A stretch of 64,000 nucleotides of DNA from Chamaesiphon minutus PCC 6605. Lineage in GTDB: Bacteria; Cyanobacteriota; Cyanobacteriia; Cyanobacteriales; Chamaesiphonaceae. Position 1 is the first letter of the stretch. Each line of letters begins with the position of its first letter. The position numbers and the translations under genes were made by a program. Shown here in pieces: positions 8,305 through 17,475 of the stretch. The notes under the pieces were generated by a model that was given only the letters and a program-made list of their open reading frames with translations, was not told the DNA's origin and searched no databases. The stretch is from the NCBI RefSeq assembly GCF_000317145.1, contig NC_019697.1, forward strand, positions 2,108,001 to 2,172,000, read 5' to 3'.

Positions 8305-11300
8305 ATGAAAGATCGAGGTACTGAAATCACCCGCAAGGACAAGCGGTTGAAGATTCTGGCTACTGATGAAATTGAGAGTATTTACGCTCGACCTAAATTT
8401 AACCGTGAAGAACAAATTGAATACTTCACACTATCACAATCGGATTTAGAGATTCTTGAAGTATTTGGCTCAATTAAATCTCAAGTATATTTCATTCTTC
8501 AATTAGGATACTTCAGAGCAAAGCATCTATTCTTCATATTTACATTTGATGAGGTTAAAAACGATTTTCAATATATTATCGAACAATATTTTAATTCCAA
8601 ACAGCTCGGTGGAATCAAAGTAATTGACAAACAGACGCGGCTCAAACAACAGCGGTTAATCCTCGAACTCCATCGCTATCATCTATGTGGGAAAGAAGAA
8701 CGTCAAGAACTCGAACAGAAAGCACAACAATCGGCAAAGGTTTACAGTAAACCTGTTTATGTGTTTCGCGAACTTGTCAATTATCTCACAGATCGAAAGA
8801 TTGCGGTTCCAGGTTATACCTTAATGCAAGACATCGTTAGTCAAGCTTTGACTAACGAGCACAATAGATTAATAAAAATTGTAAGCGATCGGTTGCAAGC
8901 ATCTGAGCTAGAAGCCTTTGAAAAACTATTAGAAGAATCACCCGGCTTATACGAAATTACACACCTCAAACAAGAGCCGAGAAATTTTAGTCTCAAAGAA
9001 ACTAAGTATGAGATTCAAAGAGGCGAGCGATTATATTTACTCTACACGATCGCTGAAAGCTTATTGCCAGAGATGGAGATCTCTAATGAGAGTATTAAAT
9101 ATTATGCTGCGTTAGTCGGTTATTACTCTGTTGCCAGATTGAAACAACTGAACAAATGGACAGCATATATTTATATTATCTGTTTTGCTCATCATCGATA
9201 TCAGCAACGCTCGGACAATTTAATTAACTGTTTAATCTCTAGAGTGAGGCATTATAATGATGAAGCTAAAAGTGTTGCCAAAGAACGTTTATATGAATGT
9301 CATCTTGAGATTAATGAGAATTTTCAAAAAGCAGGGCAGGTGCTCAAACTGTTAACAGATGAAAGTATTGAAGCAAATACACCTTTTAAGACGGTTCAAT
9401 CTAAGATCTTTGGGATTCTACCACGTCCAAAGTTGATGGTTGTTGCCGATCGAATGGCGAAGATAGTCAGTTTTGATGAAACTGCCTTTCAATGGGAACA
9501 CATTGATAAATTAGCTCATCAGTTTAAGTTGCACTTGCGACAGATAATATTAACAGTTGAGTTTACCACAACACTAGCTCAGGATACATTAATCGAAGCG
9601 ATCGATTTCTTGAGAGTAGCATTTAAGAAGGGTAAGCCACTCAAGGAATTCCAGAGTGACTTATTTCCAGTCGAGTGTGTCCCAGCTTCTGTTACAAGTT
9701 ATCTCTACACGAGCGACCGCGAACAAGAACAGCAGTTAATTCCCGATCGCTATGAATTTTTAATCTATCGACTACTCCGTAACGGATTAGAATCGGGTGA
9801 TATCTCTTGTCGAAACAGTATTCATTTTCGGAGTCTTGAGGATGACTTAATTGACGATCTGCGCTGGCAAGACAAGCAGGAATTAATGATTAGCAATAAT
9901 CTCACTATTTTAGCCCAGCCAATTATCGAACATTTAGCCCTACTTGAGCAAAATCTTGAAAAGCGGATTGGTGAAGTTAATCGTCGCATTGCTGACGGAG
10001 AGAACGAACACTTTCAGATTAAGAAGCGTCGCAATAAAGTTAGTTGGAATCTCTTATATCCTCAAGGTATCGATCTCATCAATGCACCGCTCTTTGATAG
10101 TTTAAAACAAGTTGATATTGCGAGTATTCTTCACTTTGTAGATCGACATTGCCATTTTATCAAAGCTTTCGAGCATGTATTAGGTCGTTATCATCGACAA
10201 GCTGTGGATGAGCATGTGATTATTGCTTGTTTGATTGCTTGGGGTAATAATATGGGTATGGGTAGGATGGGTCAAATCTCTGATATTAGCTATCAACTTC
10301 TTAGCACTACCTCGGAGAATTTTATTCGATTAGAAACGCTCAAAGATGCAAACGACCTGATTAGTAATGCGATTGCTGAGTTATCGATATTTCATCATTA
10401 TGATATCGGGAATCTCCTTCATTCTAGTAGTGACGGACAGAAATTTGAAGCTCGAATTAATACAATTAATTCACGTCACTCTCCTAAGTATTTTGGACTG
10501 AATAAGGGTGTTGTCTCGTACACGCTCGTTGCTAATCATATTCCGGTTAATGCCAGGATTATTGGGGCTAATGAGCATGAGAGCCACTTTGTGTTTGATA
10601 TCTTATTTAACAATACGACTGATATTCAGCCGAATATCCATTCCACTGATACTCACGGTACGAATGAGATTAATTTTGCGGTACTGCATTCGTTTGGTTA
10701 TCAATTTGCTCCTCGCTATAAAGATATATATGACAAGGTTAGCAAATCTCTATACGGATTTCAACATCCCAGTAACTATGATAAGGATTGCGTCATCAAG
10801 CCAATTCGTAAAATTAATACTGAATTAATTGTGGAGGAATGGGAGAATATTCAACGCATTATGGTTTCACTAGCAGTGAAGGAAACTACTCAAAGCATAA
10901 TTGTAGGTAAACTCAGTGCTTATGCGCGGAAGAATAAGACTAGACGGGCTTTGTGGGAATATGACAATATTTTAAAAAGTTTATATTTGCTTGATTATAT
11001 TGACTCTTTACCGTTGCGTCAAAATGTTCAGCGGGCATTGAATCGAGGCGAAAGTTATCATCAGTTACGCCGAGCTATCTCACATGCTAATTTTGGGAAG
11101 CTCCGCTTTAAGTCTGAGTTAGAGCAACAACTATGGAGCGAGTGCGGACGTTTGATTGCTAATTGCATTCTTTATTACAATGCCAGGATTTTGTCTAGTG
11201 TTCTCGAACATCGAGAGCAGCTTGGAGATCTTCAAGGGGTTGAAGACTTGAGACAGATTTCTCCTGTTGCTTGGCAGCACATTAATTTGTATGGTCGTTA

Positions 11301-11376
11301 TGAGTTTCGCAAGTTTGCTGATTCGATCGATCTCGATGCGATCGTTGAGCAGCTAACCCAAGCCCCGTCTCGTTAA
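8305..11376 (+). CDS. tnpA: Tn3-family DDE transposase
   Basis: The 1023-residue length and layout match Tn3-family TnpA. An N-terminal DNA-binding region (DUF4158-like, FTLSQSDLEILEVFGS) is followed by a long helical middle and a C-terminal RNase H-like domain. Candidate catalytic residues are the Asp in SSDGQKFEA, the Asp in STDTHGTNE and the Glu in NRGESYHQLRRAI. The C-terminus QHINLYGRYEF is a conserved family ending. The stop lies 4 bp before the right inverted repeat. The ORF is uninterrupted, so the element may still be active. Confidence 0.93.
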   Translation: MKDRGTEITRKDKRLKILATDEIESIYARPKFNREEQIEYFTLSQSDLEILEVFGSIKSQVYFILQLGYFRAKHLFFIFTFDEVKNDFQYIIEQYFNSKQLGGIKVIDKQTRLKQQRLILELHRYHLCGKEERQELEQKAQQSAKVYSKPVYVFRELVNYLTDRKIAVPGYTLMQDIVSQALTNEHNRLIKIVSDRLQASELEAFEKLLEESPGLYEITHLKQEPRNFSLKETKYEIQRGERLYLLYTIAESLLPEMEISNESIKYYAALVGYYSVARLKQLNKWTAYIYIICFAHHRYQQRSDNLINCLISRVRHYNDEAKSVAKERLYECHLEINENFQKAGQVLKLLTDESIEANTPFKTVQSKIFGILPRPKLMVVADRMAKIVSFDETAFQWEHIDKLAHQFKLHLRQIILTVEFTTTLAQDTLIEAIDFLRVAFKKGKPLKEFQSDLFPVECVPASVTSYLYTSDREQEQQLIPDRYEFLIYRLLRNGLESGDISCRNSIHFRSLEDDLIDDLRWQDKQELMISNNLTILAQPIIEHLALLEQNLEKRIGEVNRRIADGENEHFQIKKRRNKVSWNLLYPQGIDLINAPLFDSLKQVDIASILHFVDRHCHFIKAFEHVLGRYHRQAVDEHVIIACLIAWGNNMGMGRMGQISDISYQLLSTTSENFIRLETLKDANDLISNAIAELSIFHHYDIGNLLHSSSDGQKFEARINTINSRHSPKYFGLNKGVVSYTLVANHIPVNARIIGANEHESHFVFDILFNNTTDIQPNIHSTDTHGTNEINFAVLHSFGYQFAPRYKDIYDKVSKSLYGFQHPSNYDKDCVIKPIRKINTELIVEEWENIQRIMVSLAVKETTQSIIVGKLSAYARKNKTRRALWEYDNILKSLYLLDYIDSLPLRQNVQRALNRGESYHQLRRAISHANFGKLRFKSELEQQLWSECGRLIANCILYYNARILSSVLEHREQLGDLQGVEDLRQISPVAWQHINLYGRYEFRKFADSIDLDAIVEQLTQAPSR

Positions 11377-11419
11377 TTTCCAGAATCCCCCTTTTCGAGG
11401 GTTTATACAAAAAACCCCA

Positions 11420-12424
11420 GTTTCAAACCTCCCATCGGCAACCCCCTTTAATCTCAATGCCGATGAATTAATTGCCGCGTTTACCAATTTCCTTCAATTC
11501 GATGTTGGTGCTGGCGGAGCTAGTGCCGAAACGATCCGCACTTATTGGTGTGAAGTCCGCTATTATCTGCTCTGGTGCCAGACAAATCAGCTTCAGCCCC
11601 TAACTGTAACCAGAGATCAGATTAAGATCTATCGTCACCATCTCGTTCAAAAGAAGTATAAACCTACCACCATCAGTCTCAAACTAGTCGCCATCAGTCG
11701 GATGTACGATGCGGCGATGGAGTATGGATTGCTAATTTCTAACCCCGTCTGGGGAGTTAAACCGCCCAAACAGCGCAGCGATCCTGCCGAACGGATTACT
11801 TATTTAACTGCTGATGAAGCCCAAGCCTTCCTCCAGGCTCCCCTAAATAAGCCTGCATCGCTCAAGACGTTGCGCGACCAACTGTTGTTGGGAATTATGA
11901 CTTTAGAGGGCGCGCGGACGATGGAAGTCCATCGAGCTAACGTCAAAGACATCGTGCGCGGGGTGATGGGTGTGGGGATTACGGTTACTAGCAAACAACA
12001 GCAGCGGATCGTGCCGTTAATTCCCGAATTGGTGGATTTACTCGATCGGTATTTACTCTCTAGAAGAAAGGCAGGGTATAGTATTGCGGGGATGACACCG
12101 CTATTTATCAACCTTTACTATCGTCCTCGCAATTTAAAGGCAAGCGAGCAAGATTTTCGGTTGTCGCGGCGGGGGGTGAGAAAGATCGTCGATGGTTATC
12201 TCAATGCCCTCGATCTCAAGTATGGCGAGGGTCGAACTTTATCGGCTCACTCATTGCGGCATACAGCAGGAACCTTAGCGATTCAAAGCGGTGCCTCGTT
12301 GCGGCAGGTTCAGGATTTACTGGGACATGCCGACCCTCGGACGACGGCGATCTATACCCATGTCGGCGACAGGTGGTTGAATAATCCGGCTTTGAATTTA
12401 GGGATTAAACTTACTCCCGATTAA
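11420..12424 (+). pseudogene. Tyrosine recombinase/integrase, 5'-truncated by the Tn3 element
   Basis: The frame is open from the Tn3 right end onward and encodes an N-terminal SAM-like core-binding domain (ELIAAFTNFLQF, SAETIRTYWCEVRYYLLWC, YRHHLVQKKYKPTTISLKL) in front of the first ATG at 11702. That ATG is therefore not the true start. The catalytic domain follows, with Arg in GARTMEVHRANVKD, Lys in TSKQQQRIV, HSLRHTAGTLAI, GHADPRTT and the Tyr in AIYTHVGD. Only the extreme N-terminus is missing, replaced by transposon sequence. A shortened protein from 11702 would lack the core-binding domain and is unlikely to work normally. Confidence 0.8.
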
Positions 12425-12591
12425 AAAGCCTCAGACGAACTAAAACTATCCGAACGAGCATCACTGTGACTATTTGTTAGTAGGGATTTAGAGCCATTGT
12501 TTAGGGAGTGCGCTCTTGAAAACAATTGCCAATAGTTTGGAACGCTCGGAACGGCAAAGACTATTGTAGAATAACGTCACTTGTGTGTGGG

Positions 12592-14076
12592 CATTCGTGA
12601 CAAGTTAAGCCTGTAAGCTAACTGTCAAGAGAGTTTTAGACGCTGGTTGGAAGAAAAACGGGTCGTCAGGATGCCTGTGTTCAGGAAAAGGGGCAATAAT
12701 CAACTTAACATTGGGCTTGCGGATAGTTTTGACAACACCAAGATCTTGATTCTCAGGGGCAGCAAAATATTGAATCGGGTCAATGGTTAAACCTTTGTGA
12801 TGTGCGACATAAAAATGATATAAACCACGATATACCATCTCTAAAGAAATCCGGTCAAAAGGTAATGCTAATTCATCAGCTATCGCATCACCCAAATCAA
12901 CTAATACAGCATAAAATAACCAAGTTCCCCATAGCTGTAATTTAATACCATTAATTGAACCCGTCCAGATGTAACTTAACCCTAACAATCTTTTGACAGT
13001 ATTGAATGCCTCTTCAATTCGCCATCTTCTACCATATAAATCAGCTACTACATAAGGTGGTAAAATTAGTGGATCGAGGACACTTGTCAGATATGAATGC
13101 CACGTTTTACCCGATTTGATTTCCACCAACCTTAACGTGACATAAGGCATTTTGTCTTTGCCTGCACCCATTCTCACCACTCGGTCACGAATGCTGTAGC
13201 TATTTGTGAATACTTGTTCGACTTTTAAGGCAGCACCCTTTTTGAGTCTAGTGATAAAATGTACTTTCTGTTCGATTAACTGCTGCCAAAATTTAAAGTG
13301 ATAGAATCCTCGATCTAACAGTAATAGAGTTCCTGATGTTGCTAAATTAAGAATATCTACCTCTAATTTAGTGTCTGATGCTTTTGCATTTTCTAGAAAC
13401 CAGATCTCTACTGGCAGTCTAGTAATTAAATCGATGACCACACCCATCTTTCCGGCTAATTGCCCGATTGGGACATCTGCTAAACTATCTAATTTTTTAA
13501 ATATCCCTTCCATTGTCGATCCATCACATGCCCAAATTCTATCGAATTTTCCTCTGGTAAATTCAATACTCTGTGGTAACTCTCTTTGTTTTCTACTATG
13601 CCATTTTTCTCTAAATTCTCCTAACATTTCTTTGAATACTCGCTCGAATATTTCGGCAGGAAATGTCAAAAATCTTTCGGACATTGCTTGGTTACTTACC
13701 TTCACTGGCTGACACCACAAGCATCCTTCTCGCTCCAGCATTCTGGTCAGTTCTCTTACTCCTGGCACGTTTCGCCATAGTAATGTCAGTACCGCTGCTA
13801 GCATCAATGGTAGATTTAAGATTCGATTTCTCAATCCTAGTTGGCGATAGTAATTCGATTGGGCGAAGATTGCTGGGGTCAGTAATTGCTCTAGTTGCGC
13901 TGCTACGATCTCATCTTCTACGGCTGGTTGGTTTTGTTTCTTGGCATGGTCGCGATTTGTCTTGCGGCGGCTCATTCGATGCTCCCCCCTTTTCTCAATC
14001 TGTTGCCTAGCCTAAGTTTTACACCTTTTCTTTATCCCCTTGACAAATCCCTAATTTTCTTAACTTGTCACGAATG
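12592..14076. mobile_element. IS4-family insertion sequence, copy 1 (1485 bp)
   Basis: The terminal inverted repeats are CATTCGTGACAAGTTAAG at 12592-12609 and its complement at 14059-14076. The element is flanked by a perfect 9-bp duplication GTGTGTGGG (12583-12591 and 14077-14085). It carries one transposase gene on the minus strand. A second copy is at 50969-52452 and a 199-bp derivative at 33892-34090. Confidence 0.95.
12605..13975 (-). CDS. IS4-family transposase (copy 1)
   Basis: The 456-residue protein carries the DDE triad of IS4 enzymes: Asp in WACDGSTMEGIF, Asp in LLLLDRGFYHF, and the Y-(2)-R-(3)-E-(6)-K signature in YGRRWRIEEAFNTVK. The N-terminal part contains LLTPAIFAQSNYYRQLGLR and a linker with VPGVRELTRMLEREGCLW. 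It is complete and closely related to the copy at 50982-52355, with identical domain order and mostly conservative differences. The two are thus not a recent duplication from each other. Confidence 0.93.
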   Translation of the reverse strand: MSRRKTNRDHAKKQNQPAVEDEIVAAQLEQLLTPAIFAQSNYYRQLGLRNRILNLPLMLAAVLTLLWRNVPGVRELTRMLEREGCLWCQPVKVSNQAMSERFLTFPAEIFERVFKEMLGEFREKWHSRKQRELPQSIEFTRGKFDRIWACDGSTMEGIFKKLDSLADVPIGQLAGKMGVVIDLITRLPVEIWFLENAKASDTKLEVDILNLATSGTLLLLDRGFYHFKFWQQLIEQKVHFITRLKKGAALKVEQVFTNSYSIRDRVVRMGAGKDKMPYVTLRLVEIKSGKTWHSYLTSVLDPLILPPYVVADLYGRRWRIEEAFNTVKRLLGLSYIWTGSINGIKLQLWGTWLFYAVLVDLGDAIADELALPFDRISLEMVYRGLYHFYVAHHKGLTIDPIQYFAAPENQDLGVVKTIRKPNVKLIIAPFPEHRHPDDPFFFQPASKTLLTVSLQA

Positions 14077-14163
14077 GTGTGTGGGTGGTTTAGCCAAACA
14101 CAGACAAGCGAACTACCCGATCTCTCTAGAGTTTTTGGATTTACACTATTTTCACGTCATACT

Positions 14164-14979
14164 ATGCCAAAGCGTTCGCATCGCGGTTCCTTGGGAAAAT
14201 CGTCCAAACGAGATGATGATGTTATTACTCCAGATCGCTACATTGCCATCGGTAATCGACAATCCCAAACTGGAAACTATTCTAGTGCTCTAGTTGCTTA
14301 CGATCTTGCCGTCGAACTTGCTCCTAACTATGCTTTAGCCTATAACTATCGCGGTTCGTTTAAGTATGCCCGCTTGGGAGATATTCAAGGCGCGATCGCT
14401 GATTTTGACTCGGCCATCGATCGCGATCCCGATTATGCTGTTGCTTATGCCAATCGGGGCCTACTTAGGTATCAGCAGTTGGACGATATTCAGGGTGCCT
14501 TAGCGGATCTCAATTTGGCGATCCTCCTCGATCCTCGCGATGCTTCGGTCTATACCACTCGCGGTTTGATTAAATACGGCGAGCTGGGTGATGTTGAATA
14601 TGCTCTAGCGGATTACGATTTGGCAATCTCGATCGACCCTACTTTCGCTGCGGCCTATAACTGTCGCGGACTGCTAAAAAATGTCAAGCTGATGGATATT
14701 GAGGGTGCCCTCGCCGATTACGACAAAGCGATCGATCTCGATCCTACTCAATCGGAGGCTTTCTACAATCGCGGTACGCTCAAGCATAGAGAACTGGGCG
14801 ATCCGATCGGGGCATTGGCCGATTACGACAAAGCGATCGATCTCGATCCCAATCTGGCTGCTGCTTATTTCGTGCGCGGTTTGCTCAAGCGGGATTTTCT
14901 CGACGATCTGCTTGATGCCGCGAGCGACTTTGCACGCGCACGCGACATCGATCCCCAGATTGCGGCAGATCCTTCGTAA
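14164..14979 (+). CDS. TPR-repeat protein, 271 aa
   Basis: I chose ATG 14164 (MPKRSHRGSLGKSSK). The frame is open further upstream but passes through the IS4 end. Seven tetratricopeptide repeats follow (residues about 25-265), each with the pattern A-YNRG-LKY-LGDI-GALADYD-AI-LDP. The last three are very similar at DNA level, indicating recent internal duplication. TPR arrays are protein-protein interaction scaffolds. Its partner is unknown. A second TPR gene with the same repeat style lies at 31455-32081. The IS4 copy inserted about 87 bp upstream may have removed its promoter. Confidence 0.8.
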   Translation: MPKRSHRGSLGKSSKRDDDVITPDRYIAIGNRQSQTGNYSSALVAYDLAVELAPNYALAYNYRGSFKYARLGDIQGAIADFDSAIDRDPDYAVAYANRGLLRYQQLDDIQGALADLNLAILLDPRDASVYTTRGLIKYGELGDVEYALADYDLAISIDPTFAAAYNCRGLLKNVKLMDIEGALADYDKAIDLDPTQSEAFYNRGTLKHRELGDPIGALADYDKAIDLDPNLAAAYFVRGLLKRDFLDDLLDAASDFARARDIDPQIAADPS

Positions 14980-15090
14980 TATCGCAGGAGACGTTCGCGT
15001 AGCGGATGAAATGGCGACGATTGCCGCACTCGCTCTTTGCGATCGATAATTTTCAAAAACGACAAATCGGAGCGGACGATCTCTGCTTTC

Positions 15091-15114
15091 AGTTCCAAGT
15101 AATTACTTGGAACT
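15091..15114. repeat. Perfect 24-bp palindrome (copy 1)
   Basis: A self-complementary sequence of AGTTCCAAGTAA followed by its exact complement, without a loop. The same 24-bp core recurs at 15241-15264. It has no U-tract, so it is not a normal terminator. It may be an operator or a remnant of a small mobile palindrome. Confidence 0.7.
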
Positions 15115-15230
15115 CATAATTGCACTCAAAGCTTTGTCCAGCATGGCTTTGAGCAAACACTCTCTCGTAAATAACATCAGGTTCGATCTTGCTATTAAAG
15201 GCTAAAACTCTTACATAGCAACAATTGACA

Positions 15231-15274
15231 GTTAGAAGACAGTTCCAAGTAATTACTTGGAACTGTCTTCTAAC
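15231..15274. repeat. Perfect 44-bp palindrome (copy 2, extended)
   Basis: The 24-bp core of the palindrome at 15091 is here embedded in a longer perfectly symmetrical sequence, with GTTAGAAGAC on the left edge and its complement on the right edge. The total is 44 bp with no mismatches. It could form a cruciform or a strong RNA hairpin. It lies 121 bp upstream of the 15395 gene in a 415-bp gap that holds no other recognisable feature. Confidence 0.75.
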
Positions 15275-15394
15275 TTAAAACCATTTCTAACCGTGCCTTT
15301 TTCAGCAATTAAAACTTCTAAGGTCGATCCCCGCTCTCATCTGCGATTGGAGTTGCTAACATGGTACGAATAAAGATTGAGATTGAAAGAAAGT

Positions 15395-15766
15395 ATGGTT
15401 GTCGCGCGTCAAGAATGGCTGGACTGGGAGTTCGATCCCCCTGGTTTTTCACAGTATGGCTGTGATGACATTGGCGATCTACTCGCTAGTGGGCAGATGT
15501 CGGTCGAGTTTCTCGACTATGGTGACGACTATGAGCCAACTGAAGCAGAACTTGAAGAGGCGCGTCTGTGTCGTAGTGACAATCGGGAAATTGAAGCAGA
15601 ACTGAGAAGGACGGTAAGTTACGAGGACGGGGAAACAGAAGCTCGGTACGAAGATCGGATTAGCGTGCAAGTTAGCCTCCAAGCAGGTCGGAGAGCAGAT
15701 CGACGCGCAAAAGAGCGAATAGAACAAGGACTGCCTGACCTCGCGCACAACCCTAATGCTCTTTGA
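15395..15766 (+). CDS. Acidic hypothetical protein, 123 aa
   Basis: I prefer ATG 15395 (MVVARQEWLDWEFDPPGF), preceded by GAAAGAAAG, over an upstream TTG at 15377. The protein is rich in Asp, Glu and Arg, with FDPPGFSQYGCDDIGDLL and a charged helical C-terminus (RRADRRAKERIEQGLPDL). It is not recognised. It ends 26 bp before the large polymerase-like gene and points the same way, so it may be its operon partner. Confidence 0.5.
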   Translation: MVVARQEWLDWEFDPPGFSQYGCDDIGDLLASGQMSVEFLDYGDDYEPTEAELEEARLCRSDNREIEAELRRTVSYEDGETEARYEDRISVQVSLQAGRRADRRAKERIEQGLPDLAHNPNAL

Positions 15767-16591
15767 CAACCTCGACTAGTTGGTAATCGCTCATGCTAAA
15801 GTTTGCTGAGTTTGACATCAAGACAGGTAGACCGATTCTCCAATACGATCCGGTCAGTGACGCTCAAACTCAAAGCTATAAGGCGGTGGACATTGCGTAT
15901 CTACAACACTGGCTTAAAACCAGGAAATTAGAACGCGCTCCGCTCTACACCGCCGATTTCTATGAAGGTATCAACCCATCGGACAACGAACGCCTGCTCA
16001 AGCAAGGTAAGCACGTTGTCTTCACGGGTGGTACCAGCGGTAAATATGTTTCTGCTTATTTTACCGACGCGGCGACCGCCCAGGCAATTCTCATCGGTAA
16101 CGAGCGAGAGCCACCCCTCTACGAACTGGGTGATAAAAGTGCCCACTATGCCGTTGCCTACGGTTCCTTGCCCATTTCTGACTGCTACAAGGACGCGATT
16201 GTCAAAGGTGGTAATGGACGTTCGATCTTAATTGTCGATGATGAGGCTCAATCGGTCGGTAGCGAACCGATAATCGATCGAGATGGCAAGCCAGTTAGAG
16301 ACTTGAGCGATCTGCTCTCTAAGATGGGCGATGGGACGATGCTCTTGCCCACTGGATTGATGCGGGAGCTGCTGTTAGAAAAAGAAGTCCACACCATAAT
16401 TCGGCGGGGGATCGCTCGCACAGACCGCGATTTGAACGAAGAATTGGGGGTAGTGGGCGAATGGCTGGATGAAGTTACGGGCGATAAAGTTGAGGATGAA
16501 CTAGTCGCCCTCATCGCTGCCGAATATCGCGCCAACGGCAGAATCGGCACATCCCACGTTCACTTAGATACTGCCAGAACGATAAATAAAC

Positions 16592-17475
16592 GGCGTTGCT
16601 GAATTGATGTATGATATGGCGACCGCCGCTTAGGCGGCGCGCAAGCTTCGAGACCAAAAAAATATTCAAAATAGGATGAAATCTTTAGCTACATTTAATA
16701 GTTAGCTGAATATGGGATGGGAACATCCCAGAACTTGAGATAGTGAATTAGTAATCTAACTGAATGTGCCAGCATTTCTTTCGACTTAGAATAGCAAAGC
16801 GTCTTGCGATGAAGTCTGGCTAAATAGTGTCTAAGCCTTGTATTTTCTCCCTCTACTCTAGTCATATAAGTTTTACAAATAATCTGGTCTCCATCTGGAA
16901 TAAATATCGGGTAGACTGGCCATCCATCCGTGATGTAAAAGTAGCATTTCCAGCTACTGACTAGTTCCCATAATGGCTGAAAAGTTTTTGCACTGTGGTC
17001 GCCCAGTACCCATCCTAAAATTCCTGGGTGAAAGTGATTTACTGCCGTCCAGAGCCAGATTTTGTTTTTTTTGAGCCAACAAATGTTTCTAGTTCATCCA
17101 GCTCTCCTACTTGTGGAATTATTTCTGGTGCATAAGCATTTGGGAGTAATTCACCGACTTGCTTAACCCAATTAATAATACTTGTATGATGTACTCCCTT
17201 AATTCGCTCAATTGCTCTGAAACCCATCCCATTTACATACATGAGGAGACATTCTTTTTTAATTTCTTCTCCATAACCTTGATCAGTTTGATAACAATCT
17301 ATGAATTGTCTGCCGCAATCAACACAGATATGATTCTGTTTGCCTGCTTTATGCCCATTTTTATTAACACGAGTTGACTTACACTCTGGACATTCGATCG
17401 ACTCTAATTTACTGTTCATTGTTTTTAGTCAACTTTACACTCGATCGTTATATCATACATCAATTCAGCAACGCC
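16592..17475. mobile_element. IS1-family insertion sequence, 884 bp
   Basis: The 26-bp inverted repeats begin GGCGTTGCTGAATTGATG (16592-16617 and 17450-17475). An exact 8-bp duplication AAATAAAC flanks the element (16584-16591 and 17476-17483). It contains a two-frame transposase on the minus strand. A short non-autonomous relative with similar ends and also an 8-bp duplication is at 61353-61544. Confidence 0.94.
16695..17419 (-). CDS. insAB: IS1-family transposase InsAB', made by a -1 frameshift
   Basis: Frame 1 (17419-17039) encodes an InsA-like zinc finger and helix-turn-helix domain: CPECKSTRVNKNGHKAGKQ, then CVDCGRQF and GFRAIERIKGVHHTSIINWV. At 17072-17064 a run of eight A followed by C gives an A-AAA-AAC slippery heptamer. 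A -1 shift there continues into WLWTAVNHFHPGILGWVLGD, YITDGWPVYP and VEGENTRLRHYLARLHRKTL, ending at 16695. Asp of DELETF, Asp of YITDGW and Glu of EGENTR form the DDE triad. Programmed frameshifting at such a run is the rule in IS1. Both halves look intact. Confidence 0.88.

Larger units (their letters stand above)
7556..11418. mobile_element. Complete Tn3-family transposon, 3863 bp
   Basis: Two perfectly matching 38-bp inverted repeats bound the element (7556-7593 and 11381-11418). They begin with GGGGTTTTTTG, as is usual for this family. Inside are a divergently arranged serine resolvase gene and a Tn3-type DDE transposase gene with an about 146-bp spacer for the res site. There are no passenger genes. 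The family normally makes a 5-bp target duplication, but the flanks are TCGTA on the left and AGTTT on the right, so none is visible. The right end cuts into a tyrosine recombinase gene whose 5' part is missing, which together with the absent duplication points to a deletion or recombination after insertion. Confidence 0.92.

Noticed and set aside
12605-14010. Plus-strand ORFs over the IS4 transposase
   Set aside because: Antisense shadows of a clear transposase gene.
14065-14163. Upstream extension of the TPR ORF
   Set aside because: It begins inside the IS4 end. The ATG at 14164 starts the gene-like sequence.
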